From positions 1 to 64,000 of the forward strand of contig NZ_JAIVFS010000041.1 of assembly GCF_020829645.1 (NCBI RefSeq): a stretch of DNA of 64,000 nucleotides, given 5' to 3'. The stretch comes from Nostoc mirabile CHAB5784 (lineage in GTDB: Bacteria; Cyanobacteriota; Cyanobacteriia; Cyanobacteriales; Nostocaceae). Shown here in pieces: positions 15,784 to 23,360 of the stretch (position 1 is the stretch's first letter; every line of letters begins with the position of its first letter). Made by a program: the position numbers and the translations under genes. The notes below the pieces were generated by a model. That model ran no database searches. It had not been told where the DNA came from and saw nothing but the letters and a program-made list of their open reading frames with translations.

Positions 15784-15927
15784 TTGGCAAAGCCCGCCGC
15801 AGGCATCGCCATGATTGCAACAATTTAGCTTTGTCACGCCAGCATCACGCACCGCAAATCTTTGCTGGATGGAGTTTTTCCGACTTGTGTGTACACCCAT
15901 GCCTTAAGCTGTTTTGATGTATTTGAA

Positions 15928-15982
15928 CCACATCTGTTGTAGGGGCGCAAGGCCTTGCGCCCCTACCGCGTGGTCTATTTAC
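15928..15982. repeat. Left copy of a perfect 55-bp inverted repeat with REP core
   Basis: The sequence from CCACATCTGTTG to GGTCTATTTAC, with the 22-bp palindrome GGGGCGCAAGGCCTTGCGCCCC at 15942-15963, is the exact reverse complement of 18258-18312 on the other side of ATPase 2. Confidence 0.93.
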
Positions 15983-16002
15983 CTGAAAATAGCTGTAAAA
16001 TG

Positions 16003-16137
16003 CAATACGGTTCGGTTAAGATCCCCCCGCCTGCGGCGACCCCCTTAAAAAGGGGGTTTTGGAAGAAAAGAGCAAGCCAATTTATCGGGGGGTTGGGGGG
16101 ATCTTCGCTCGAAAAACAAGCTAACCGAACCGTATTG
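16003..16137. mobile_element. MITE with CAATACGGTTCGGTTA termini
   Basis: A 135-bp element with inverted ends CAATACGGTTCGGTTA / TAACCGAACCGTATTG and inner GATCCCCCC...GGGGGGATC arms. It shares its termini (CAATACGGTTC.G) with the element at 52409-52510, so both belong to one non-autonomous family. No target duplication was evident here. Confidence 0.8.
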
Positions 16138-16292
16138 GCTTCAAATGGGTGGCTCTCAATCCTCTTTTACTCCCTTTTCAGGCGATCGCCGCAGGCGGGG
16201 TTAGTATTGGGTTGCCGCCAATATGCTTCTCCCCTACAGAATTTCAAACAATCTGCTCCCACATTTACCAACAGCATCTTTTATACCAAGCT

Positions 16293-18257
16293 ATGACAAA
16301 TACCGGACTACCAAACTGGTATCAAACCAACTGGCAAATCATTCAGCAAGAAATCAAACGCATTCGTCAGTGGTTACAAACATATATAGAATCCAAACCC
16401 CAGGACGTAATATCCGATACAATCTCCCCAACCAGTGCCTTAGCTCAAATCTGCTCAAAATTTAATCTCTCTGCCTTTGCACGGGATATCCTCTTGCTGT
16501 GCGTGGCTATGGAAATCGACCCCACATTTGCCACCCTTTGCGCCGAAGCCAATGGCAACAGCGATCGCAATTATCCCACCCTCAGTTTAGCCCTTTCCAT
16601 TTTTCCAAGAGCCAGTTTCTCTGTCCTCTCTCCCCAAAATCCCTTACAACGATGGCAATTAATTGAATTCGCCCCTGGCTTTTCCCTCACCCAAACGGCG
16701 ATTAGAATCGACAAACGCATTCTCTGTTATCTATTAGGGGAAGTTGCCGTTGACGAACAACTCTTAGGAATTGTCACTTTCCCGGAATCTGAACCCCAAA
16801 CCCTACCTTTGCCTCCTTCCCATGCCGGAATTTGCGATCGCATAATTGCCACTTGGTCGCAAGCCCCGCACTATTATCCGCTTCTGCAATTATGCGGTTC
16901 CGAATCTACCACCAAATATCAAATCGTCAGCAATATTTGCGACACACTCGGCTTTAACCTCGGCATAATTTCCGCCGCCGTCCTTCCCAGTCTCCCCCAG
17001 GAACTGCATCAACTCAAGCAAAAGTGGGAAAGAGAAGCGATATTAGGAAATCGGGTATTATTACTCGACTGTGACTCCATCTCCACCGCCGATCCTGTTA
17101 AAACAACTGCGATTTCTCTATTGATTGAAAATCTCCAGACCCCGGCAATTATCAGCACCCTAGAACGTCTGCCGACTCGACAACAAACTTTCGTCAGCTT
17201 TGATGTTCCTCCCCTCAGCTTCCACGAACAAAAAACCCTCTGGGAAATTCATCTTGGTACAGCAGCAAACCAACTCAACGGACAACTGAACAAGCTGGTA
17301 TCCCAATTTAACCTCAGCCCAGCCACCATTAAAGCCGCCTGCCTTCAAGTCACCAGTTCTTCAGATATTTCCCCCCCAATTGATGAAGGGCTAGGGGGGA
17401 TCTCCTCCCAACTTTGGGATTTTTGCCGCACTCAAGCCCGCCCTCGCCTCGATGACTTAGCCCAACGCATCAACGCTACATCTACTTGGGAAGATTTAGT
17501 GCTACCAGAAGCCCAACGTCAGGTACTCTCTGATATCGCCACTCATCTGCAACAACGGTCGAAAGTTTACCAAGATTGGGGCTTTGCTGGCAAAAGCAAT
17601 CGCGGTTTTGGGATTACCTCCTTGTTTCACGGCGAAAGCGGTACAGGTAAAACAATGGCAGCCGATGTATTAGCACAGCAATTTCGCCTCGACCTCTACC
17701 GCATCGACCTCAGCGCCGTTGTCAGCAAATATATCGGCGAAACCGAAAAGAATTTAGCGCGGATTTTCGATGCCGCCGAAGCCGGAGGAGTAATCTTACT
17801 TTTCGATGAAGCCGATGCTTTGTTTGGCAAGCGTTCGGAAGTTAAAGATAGTCGCGATCGGCACGCTAATGTAGAAGTAAGTTACTTGCTTCAGCGCATG
17901 GAAGCCTACGGGGGTTTAGCAATCTTGACGACTAACTTAAAAAACGCCCTTGATACCGCTTTTTTGCGCCGCATCCGCTTTATGGTAGATTTTCCCTTCC
18001 CAGCCGCACAATATCGATCGCAAATTTGGCAGCGCATTTTCCCACCGCAGACACCAACCAAAGGACTAGACTATCAAAAACTCGGACAGTTACAAGTTGC
18101 TGGAGGCAATATCCGCAACATTGCCATGAATGCCGCTTTTATCGCCGCTGATGCCGATGAACCAGTAATGATGAAACATATTCTCACAGCAACGCAACGA
18201 GATTATCTGAAGTTGCAAAGACTTCTGACAAAAGAAGAAGTCAAAGGCTGGGTATAA
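16293..18257 (+). CDS. AAA+ ATPase of the contractile injection system, full length
   Basis: A 654-residue paralogue of the left-arm ATPase. The start at ATG 16293 (MTNTGLPNWYQ) was chosen because the upstream extension to 16149 has no counterpart in ATPase 1. It has the same N-terminal region (ALAQICSKFNLSAFARDILLLCVAMEID; LSLALSIFP; RIDKRILCYLLGE). The AAA module follows: Walker A GESGTGKT at about 447, Walker B LLFDEADALFG at about 500, TTNLKNALDTAFLRRIRF, and a complete lid (VAGGNIRNIAMNAAFIAAD). The last part is missing from ATPase 1. The gene is bracketed by perfect 55-bp inverted repeats and lies near a RAYT transposase. It probably supplies the ATPase function for the CIS. Confidence 0.9.
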   Translation: MTNTGLPNWYQTNWQIIQQEIKRIRQWLQTYIESKPQDVISDTISPTSALAQICSKFNLSAFARDILLLCVAMEIDPTFATLCAEANGNSDRNYPTLSLALSIFPRASFSVLSPQNPLQRWQLIEFAPGFSLTQTAIRIDKRILCYLLGEVAVDEQLLGIVTFPESEPQTLPLPPSHAGICDRIIATWSQAPHYYPLLQLCGSESTTKYQIVSNICDTLGFNLGIISAAVLPSLPQELHQLKQKWEREAILGNRVLLLDCDSISTADPVKTTAISLLIENLQTPAIISTLERLPTRQQTFVSFDVPPLSFHEQKTLWEIHLGTAANQLNGQLNKLVSQFNLSPATIKAACLQVTSSSDISPPIDEGLGGISSQLWDFCRTQARPRLDDLAQRINATSTWEDLVLPEAQRQVLSDIATHLQQRSKVYQDWGFAGKSNRGFGITSLFHGESGTGKTMAADVLAQQFRLDLYRIDLSAVVSKYIGETEKNLARIFDAAEAGGVILLFDEADALFGKRSEVKDSRDRHANVEVSYLLQRMEAYGGLAILTTNLKNALDTAFLRRIRFMVDFPFPAAQYRSQIWQRIFPPQTPTKGLDYQKLGQLQVAGGNIRNIAMNAAFIAADADEPVMMKHILTATQRDYLKLQRLLTKEEVKGWV

Positions 18258-18312
18258 GTAAATAGACCACGCGGTAGGGGCGCAAGGCCTTGCGCCCCTA
18301 CAACAGATGTGG
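18258..18312. repeat. Right copy of the perfect 55-bp inverted repeat with REP core
   Basis: It begins at the base after the ATPase 2 stop codon and is the exact reverse complement of 15928-15982, with the REP palindrome at 18277-18298. Confidence 0.93.
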
Positions 18313-18335
18313 AACAAAAACATGAAAACTGCTGT

Positions 18336-18390
18336 AAATTCCCGGAATTTCAGATACTTTACACAACAACTCTTCAACATTGAAGCTAGT
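18336..18390 (-). pseudogene. Remnant of a Nif11-family gene 3' end
   Basis: These 55 bases match the last part of the intact Nif11-like gene (19387-19441) with only a few changes. On the minus strand they encode the SFNVEELK..VSEIPG segment; translation differs by a few residues (for example Leu-Cys-Lys for Lys-Cys-Lys). The rest of the gene is missing and the sequence is cut next to GCGATCGC. The intact copy lies on the other side of the RAYT gene in the same orientation. Confidence 0.8.
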
Positions 18391-18444
18391 GCGATCGCCT
18401 GATCTTGTAGGGTGCGTTAGCGATCGCGTAGCGCATTGGATAGT

Positions 18445-18469
18445 AGGGGCGCAAGGCCTTGCGCCCCTA
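18445..18469. repeat. REP palindrome
   Basis: AGGGGCGCAAGGCCTTGCGCCCCT, a perfect dyad identical in core to those at 15942, 18277, 18883 and 19305, sitting about 90 bp upstream of the RAYT start. It is preceded by a GTAGGGTGCGTTAGCGATCGCG stretch from the other repeat family. Confidence 0.9.
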
Positions 18470-18558
18470 CGTGCGCCCGTACGAGATTAAAGGTAGTAGA
18501 AATTAATTGGGGTTATCGGGGAACAATACAAAAATATCGATATTGATTTTCATAACCC

Positions 18559-19296
18559 GTGAAATACGATCGCAATAAACATCATCGTCAATCGATCCGT
18601 CTTAAAGAATACGATTATACGTCTGCTGGTGGCTATTTTATCACCATTTGCAGCCACCAACGAAAATGTTTGTTTGGTGAGGTAGTTGATGGGATAATGC
18701 AATTAAATGATTTCGGGCAAATTGTCGCTGAAGAATGGGAGCGATCGCCTAATCTCCGTCAAGAGATTAAATTGGATGCCTGGATTGTCATGCCCAACCA
18801 TTTTCATGGAATTGTTTTTATTGAACCTGTCGCATACCTTGGGGTGAACAATCATGGCGTTGGGATCAATGACCACGCGGTAGGGGCGCAAGGCCTTGCG
18901 CCCCGACAATCCAATGGGTTGCCACAACCCGATGCGCCCCGACAATCCAATGGGTTGCCACAATCCGATGCGCCCCGACAATCCAATGGGTTGCCACAAT
19001 CCGATGCGCCCCGACAATCCAATGGGTTGCCACAATCCGATGCGCCTTTACCAACCAATATGCCGAACCGAAAACCGCGATCGCTTGGCTCTTTCATTGC
19101 TGGGTTTAAAATGGCCGTGACAAAGCGAATTAATTTATTGCGAGGGACACCAAGAGTCCCGACATGGCAACGCAATTACTACGAACACATCATTCGCAAT
19201 GAGGCAGCATTATACAAAATTCGTGAATACGTAAAGACAAATCCAATATCTTGGAATATAGATCAATTACATCCCCATAATCCTTCAAAATGGTAA
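18559..19296 (+). CDS. REP-associated tyrosine transposase (RAYT) with internal REP and 36-bp repeats
   Basis: A 245-residue Y1 (HUH) transposase of the IS200/IS605-related RAYT group. It has the N-terminal SIRLKEYDYTSAGGYFITIC, the metal-binding MPNHFHGIV (HFH at about 78-80), and the conserved C-terminus around the catalytic tyrosine (WQRNYYEHIIRNE, then IREYVKTNPISW). RAYTs move or maintain REP palindromes as single-stranded intermediates. Five REP copies surround this gene, one inside it. Residues about 108-163 are a low-complexity insertion, encoded by a REP (18881-18904) followed by four 36-bp units, giving a repeated PRQSNGLPQSDA peptide. The insertion is in frame and lies between the HUH and tyrosine regions, so activity may be retained. 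The start ATG? at 18559 is GTG, preceded by A/T-rich sequence. Confidence 0.88.
   Translation: MKYDRNKHHRQSIRLKEYDYTSAGGYFITICSHQRKCLFGEVVDGIMQLNDFGQIVAEEWERSPNLRQEIKLDAWIVMPNHFHGIVFIEPVAYLGVNNHGVGINDHAVGAQGLAPRQSNGLPQPDAPRQSNGLPQSDAPRQSNGLPQSDAPRQSNGLPQSDAPLPTNMPNRKPRSLGSFIAGFKMAVTKRINLLRGTPRVPTWQRNYYEHIIRNEAALYKIREYVKTNPISWNIDQLHPHNPSKW
18881..19048. repeat. REP copy plus four 36-bp tandem units inside the RAYT gene
   Basis: A REP (GGGGCGCAAGGCCTTGCGCCCC at about 18883-18904), with the same GACCACGCGG left flank as the 18258-18312 repeat, is followed by units starting at 18905, 18941, 18977 and 19013. Each unit begins GACAATCCAATGGGTTG and ends GATGCGCCCC. The segment GCGCCCC-.ACAATCCAATG is also the natural right flank of the REP at 19305, so the units derive from a REP plus its flank. 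Units 2 and 3 are identical, indicating recent amplification. Confidence 0.9.
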
Positions 19297-19304
19297 CGTC
19301 AGTC

Positions 19305-19326
19305 GGGGCGCAAGGCCTTGCGCCCC
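19305..19326. repeat. REP palindrome downstream of the RAYT gene
   Basis: A perfect GGGGCGCAAGGCCTTGCGCCCC dyad 9 bp after the RAYT stop, followed by TACAATCCAATGCGC, the flank that recurs inside the 36-bp units. Confidence 0.9.
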
Positions 19327-19384
19327 TACAATCCAATGCGCTTATAGCCAACCACTTTTCAAACAACCTCTTAAATAATCAAAA

Positions 19385-19594
19385 TTAAATTCCTGGAATT
19401 TCAGATACTTTACACTTCAACTCTTCAACATTAAAGCTAGTAACTTCTTTCCATTCTTGAACTGTGAAGTTATAGCCAAGGTCTTGAGCTAGCTGAACAA
19501 ATGTTTCTATACTAGGCGCTGAGTTGAGCTTTTCCCGTAAAGATACATTAGCTTGAACCGATCTGAATAGTCTGGTTACTTCTTCTTTAGCCAT
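19385..19594 (-). CDS. Nif11-like leader-peptide family protein
   Basis: A 69-residue protein of the Nif11 family. It has a short N-terminal helix (MAKEEVTRLFRSVQANVSLREKLNSA), then ETFVQLAQDLGYNFTVQEWKEV, the characteristic Nif11 core, and a C-terminal tail ELKCKVSEIPGI with a single Cys. In some cyanobacterial Nif11 proteins the domain is the leader of a RiPP precursor cut at a Gly-Gly site. Here there is no GG/GA cleavage motif and almost no core peptide, and no modifying or exporting enzyme lies nearby. It is therefore probably one of the stand-alone Nif11 proteins of unknown role. A partial second copy remains at 18336-18390. Confidence 0.8.
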   Translation of the reverse strand: MAKEEVTRLFRSVQANVSLREKLNSAPSIETFVQLAQDLGYNFTVQEWKEVTSFNVEELKCKVSEIPGI

Positions 19595-20048
19595 AATTAC
19601 TAATTTAAATTACTAGTTATTCAGTCTTTACAAATGCACAATATTTTACAACTATTTTGATGATATATGTAAATTAAATTATTAACCATTTCAAATATTT
19701 AAATTTTTATTGAATTTAGCATATACTATGCTGAAGGCTAAGGCGATCGCTCTTTTGCTGCGTAAATTAAGAATATTTTATCAAAAAATTCGACTATAGT
19801 CTAGTCGCACAGACAAACAGTAAATGCGAAAATAAAAAAATTAAATATACATAGCTTTACATTATTACTAAAGATTCCTATATTTCCTCTAAGTTAAGTT
19901 GGTGTAATAAAACCAAACTGTGTGAAGAAAAGTAAATAAGGCTCAAACTCTTTCTCCCTCTGCCCCCTGCTCCCTGCCTTATCCCAACAATAATTATTTA
20001 CGCCGACTCACTTATTATCTCTAATCTTTAGCACCTAATTTATCTTCT
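19595..20048. other. 454-bp A/T-rich intergenic region
   Basis: It lies between the minus-strand Nif11 gene and the plus-strand pseudokinase gene, so it should hold promoters for both. It is strongly A/T-rich, with one GGCGATCGCTC site and a TCTGCCCCCTGCTCCCTGCC-type pyrimidine spacer near 19960. No gene or clear operator was seen. Confidence 0.5.
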
Positions 20049-22388
20049 GTGCGGACAAAAATTCCCCAAAATTTACTTAAAGCCTACTTGCTGACGCACA
20101 ATCCGCCTGTAAGGCTGAATCGCTATAACTTGCTAGGGCGATTTTTATGGCTTAAACCCATTCTGGAAGAAATCAAACCAGAACTATTTCCCCCAGATGT
20201 TGAAGAAACTGTAACAACAGAAGCAGTCGAACCATACGAACTGCAATACATCCAGTATCACTGCCAAACTCACAACCCATTAAACTGCCCTTTCCCTCAA
20301 CAAGCAGTACAGGAAGATGCAAGAGCTACGTATTGCCTAAAATGCAGTTTCCCAGCCACCTTAGCAGAAAAAACCAAACTCAAAGGCAATCGGGGAACTT
20401 ACACAGTTGAAAATTTACTAGGCAGGCGGGGAATGGGGCGTTTGTACCGAGGCACTCAACTCGATGACAACCAGCCTGTGACAATTAAAGAATATCTACT
20501 ACCGCAAAAAGTTTTCAACAACGAGGAATTAATTCAGCGCAAAGCCGCTTTTATCAGCTTGGCCGGATTGAATTTAGCTGACGGCAGAATACAAGACTTT
20601 CGCTTGATCTTACCTTGGGAAGCGATCGCCGATCCTACCAATCTAGTTGAAGAACGCTGCTACCTGATAACCAAAACCAAATTAGATACCTATCCAACTC
20701 TTAGCAGTTACCTTGCTTATAAGGGTGCCATGACTCCTGCCCAAGTGCAGCAAGTCCTCAACCAAGTTTTACAAACACTGGAATTTCTTCACGAACAGAA
20801 ATTTTCTCTGCCTTCAGGCCAAATCCAACAAAGATTAGCCCACGGCAATCTCAATCTCCACAGCCTACTCATAGATGAAGAATCATTTTTTATCTATCTT
20901 TGCGACCTTGCTCTCTGGGAAAATCTATTTAATTCACCAAATACTCCAGTAACCAAACCAATACCAGCAGATGACTTATCAGCATTGGGGCACGTCGCTT
21001 TCAATTTACTTATAGGCAAATTAGTAGATCCTGTTTCTGGCGAACCTCTTAACCCCAAAGATTACCCCCAGTGGTTGCCAATCAGCCCTCAACTCAAAGA
21101 ATTTATCCTGCGCTTGGTTGGCATGGGTATTCCTTTTGAAAGTGCCAGCGCTGCCCGCCAAGCCTTATTGAAACTGTCACTAGAAAAGCAAATTGCAATT
21201 AATTATTTGATAGTAGAAGAGGAAAAACCAGAACAAGTTAGATTTTCTCGTACTCCCTTAATTATTTTTGGTACTACTCTTAGCTTACTCTTGTTCGGAG
21301 GATTAATTTGGTTTCTAACCTCGAAATTATACGCTAAGGAGGAAACTGAAAGCGACTTTCTTGTTTGCTGTATTAAGGATGCGCCGCCGCTGCCTAATGG
21401 CAAATTTACTTATACTGGTGTTGCAGACGGAACGTGGACTTATGTACTGCAAAATCCAAATCTAATTGCCAAGGGCGAAACTTTAGAAACAGAACTGCAA
21501 AAACGTCTGCGGAAATCGCAACTAATCTACAAACCTATTGATTATAAAGCCAATCCATCTGCTGCTAAGGATGCAGTTCTTAAACAATTCCTTGCAGGGA
21601 AAACTGACTTTGCCATCACTACCCTAGTTGATAAGCAAAGTGATGACTTAACTTATAAAGAATTTGCTTACGATGGCTTAGTAGTGTTCGTTAACTTCAG
21701 CTATTCCAGAAGGCAAGAAAGTCTTCCTAACGCCCTGAAGGGAAAAATTACATTTGAGCAATTGCGTAAACTATATACAGGACAAATCGGAAATTGGCGA
21801 CAACTTGGAGGCCCGGATTTACCAGTTAAACTATATATCCCAACTGAAACTGAAGCTTTGCTTATATTTGAGCAGCGCGTACTTAAAGACCAAGCGTCTA
21901 TTGATACTTTTAGAACTTTGTGGCAAAACAGCAATAAAGAAACTAATTCATCTAAAAATACACCAGCTTCACCAATTACTCAATTGTCTACTTTTGCTAC
22001 TTTGACAAGGGTGATTAAAGATTTTGAGGATGATGGAGTTGGTGGAATTGCATTTGGGACACTCAGCAAAGTTTTTGGTCAATGTTCTGCTTATCCTCTA
22101 GCTATAGTAGATCGAGGAGAGCCTATCCAATCTATTGTCCAAAATAACGGCTTACCAATAGATCCAACTACAGATTTGTGCAATAACAAAGGCAGCTATT
22201 ATCCTAATTTACAGCTTTTTAATACAGGAAAATATCCCTTGGCGTATCCAATTACTGTAGTCTATGCACGAGATAATAGACGTTCTGCTGTTGGTGCCAA
22301 GTTTGCTAATATCCTTAAGACTAGAGAAAGCCAGCAACTTCTTAGCAAAACAGGGCTGATACCGTTGCAACCTTTATCTAAAAATTGA
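20049..22388 (+). CDS. Pseudokinase - transmembrane - phosphate-binding-like (PBP) fusion, CIS-associated
   Basis: A 779-residue protein starting at GTG 20049. Residues about 70-100 include CxxH/CxxC-type cysteines (QYHCQTHNPLNCPF, ATYCLKCSFPA), suggesting a zinc ribbon. Residues about 115-390 are a Ser/Thr-kinase-like domain (NLLGRRGMGRLYRG, VTIKEYLL). The catalytic loop reads AHGNLNLHSLLID instead of HRDxKxxN, and DFG is replaced by CDLALW, so it looks inactive. One transmembrane helix spans about 402-428 (TPLIIFGTTLSLLLFGGLIWFL). The C-terminal half resembles PstS-type solute-binding domains (FLAGKTDFAITTL, KLYTGQIGNWRQLGGPDLPVKLY, DDGVGGIAFGTLS). Such fusions occur in cyanobacterial CIS loci. 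It may anchor or signal across the membrane; this is inference. Confidence 0.8.
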   Translation: MRTKIPQNLLKAYLLTHNPPVRLNRYNLLGRFLWLKPILEEIKPELFPPDVEETVTTEAVEPYELQYIQYHCQTHNPLNCPFPQQAVQEDARATYCLKCSFPATLAEKTKLKGNRGTYTVENLLGRRGMGRLYRGTQLDDNQPVTIKEYLLPQKVFNNEELIQRKAAFISLAGLNLADGRIQDFRLILPWEAIADPTNLVEERCYLITKTKLDTYPTLSSYLAYKGAMTPAQVQQVLNQVLQTLEFLHEQKFSLPSGQIQQRLAHGNLNLHSLLIDEESFFIYLCDLALWENLFNSPNTPVTKPIPADDLSALGHVAFNLLIGKLVDPVSGEPLNPKDYPQWLPISPQLKEFILRLVGMGIPFESASAARQALLKLSLEKQIAINYLIVEEEKPEQVRFSRTPLIIFGTTLSLLLFGGLIWFLTSKLYAKEETESDFLVCCIKDAPPLPNGKFTYTGVADGTWTYVLQNPNLIAKGETLETELQKRLRKSQLIYKPIDYKANPSAAKDAVLKQFLAGKTDFAITTLVDKQSDDLTYKEFAYDGLVVFVNFSYSRRQESLPNALKGKITFEQLRKLYTGQIGNWRQLGGPDLPVKLYIPTETEALLIFEQRVLKDQASIDTFRTLWQNSNKETNSSKNTPASPITQLSTFATLTRVIKDFEDDGVGGIAFGTLSKVFGQCSAYPLAIVDRGEPIQSIVQNNGLPIDPTTDLCNNKGSYYPNLQLFNTGKYPLAYPITVVYARDNRRSAVGAKFANILKTRESQQLLSKTGLIPLQPLSKN

Positions 22389-22571
22389 TTTCTCCAGAAA
22401 TAAAATGTGTGTTGTCTGTAACTCAATACGCTTGGGTTAAGGAAGATTCTAGTAGCTGTTCCCCGTTCGCCGTTCCCTGTTCCCTATTCCCTTTGTAATA
22501 ACTTCGACCTTTGTCTAATATCAAAGACGAACCTATCTTTCTATACTAACGGTGAGTATGGGTGTTTCTTT

Positions 22572-22757
22572 ATGGTCAAGTATTCTTCCCAAGGTAGCGA
22601 TCGCCAAGATGACCTAACTATTCTATCTGAGTTAGCAGGTCAAGTACTGCGCGATCCACAGTTACTGCGGCAGATCAGCCAACGGGTTTATCAACTGATG
22701 CAGTCAGATATGCGTAACCAAAGAGAAACCGCCAAAAACTACACAAGATTGTTTTAA
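22572..22757 (+). CDS. Small conserved CIS-associated protein (61 aa)
   Basis: A 61-residue helical protein (LTILSELAGQVLRDPQLLRQISQRVYQLMQSDMRNQRE) with no known domain. A helical pattern of this kind (LS..V..D..L...++.RVY.L+..D.+.QRER) occurs just upstream of the gp19-like gene in several eCIS loci. It precedes the 22782 gene closely and probably shares its operon. Function unknown. Confidence 0.65.
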   Translation: MVKYSSQGSDRQDDLTILSELAGQVLRDPQLLRQISQRVYQLMQSDMRNQRETAKNYTRLF

Positions 22758-22781
22758 TGTTTGCATCATCTTCAGCTAACA

Positions 22782-23357
22782 ATGCCAGCTAACAGCAAAT
22801 CAGAAAAAAATGGCAATAACATCCGCGAACTTAGCTACGTTACAGCCAATCGCTTTTATGTAGAAATAGAGAGTAGTATTACTGCCTGTTTTACTGAGTG
22901 TTCGGGTTTGGGTGTGGACTTGGAGTACAAAACTCAATATGAAGGTGGTGTTAACGATCAGCAAAGAGTTTTTTTAGGGCAAGCCAAATTTTCGCCCGTC
23001 ACACTCAAACGGGGCATCACTAACGATCTGGTTTTTTGGTATTGGCTAGAGCAAATATTAACCCAAAAAGATCCCAGTTGCAACAATGCTAGCAGCACTA
23101 AAAACCGCCGTAATGTCAATATTTTGCTCTTCAATCAAGCGGGGGAAACTATGCAGCGTTGGACACTTATTGGTGCAGTTCCTGTTGGGTGGAAAGCCCC
23201 GTCCTTAAATGCAGATAGCAGCACTGTAGCAATTGAAGAATTAACTTTAATCTATGAAGGATTAAAGGTCAGTAATCAGCAATCAAACTCCAGCGGCAGC
23301 GGTGCTTCTATTCTTAAGGACGGACGCCACAAGAAGGGATATTTCAATAGTTACTAA
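22782..23357 (+). CDS. gp19-like phage tail protein (CIS tube/adaptor)
   Basis: A T4 gp19-like protein of about 191 residues. I chose ATG 22782 (MPANSKSEKN); a TTG at 22761 would add seven residues. It contains SYVTANRFYVEIESSITACFTECSGLGVDLEYKTQYEGGVNDQQRVFLGQAKF, then VTLKRGITNDLVFWYWLEQI and a C-terminal STVAIEELTLIYEGLKV, the same pattern as the 4666-5154 protein. Relatives in PVC-type systems (Pvc5-like) form the tube layer nearest the baseplate. It starts the baseplate block of the right arm. Confidence 0.83.
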   Translation: MPANSKSEKNGNNIRELSYVTANRFYVEIESSITACFTECSGLGVDLEYKTQYEGGVNDQQRVFLGQAKFSPVTLKRGITNDLVFWYWLEQILTQKDPSCNNASSTKNRRNVNILLFNQAGETMQRWTLIGAVPVGWKAPSLNADSSTVAIEELTLIYEGLKVSNQQSNSSGSGASILKDGRHKKGYFNSY

Positions 23358-23360
23358 AAT

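Larger units (their letters stand above)
15316..16292. other. Roughly 1-kb repeat-filled intergenic region
   Basis: Between the effector and ATPase 2 lie, in order, a 21-bp minisatellite (15514-15783), the left 55-bp inverted repeat with its REP core (15928-15982) and a MITE (16003-16137). Open frames here arise only because the 21-bp unit has no stop in several frames. ATPase 2 could in principle start upstream at 16149, but that part has no similarity to ATPase 1. Confidence 0.7.

Noticed and set aside
15340..15900. Long open frames on both strands over the minisatellite (up to 186 codons)
   Set aside because: The 21-bp unit has no stop in several frames, so repeats such as ICDFGEP or ITNGFPE arise trivially in both strands.
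18905..19048. Possible CRISPR-like array (36-bp repeats)
   Set aside because: Units are directly abutting without unique spacers and derive from a REP flank; no cas genes nearby.
18703..19175. Minus-strand frames opposite the RAYT gene with GLSGRIGLWQPI-type repeats
   Set aside because: They are shadows of the 36-bp units in the RAYT gene, which has real domains in the other strand.
19385..19594. RiPP precursor call for the Nif11-like gene
   Set aside because: No GG/GA cleavage site, hardly any core peptide and no modifying enzymes or transporter in the window.
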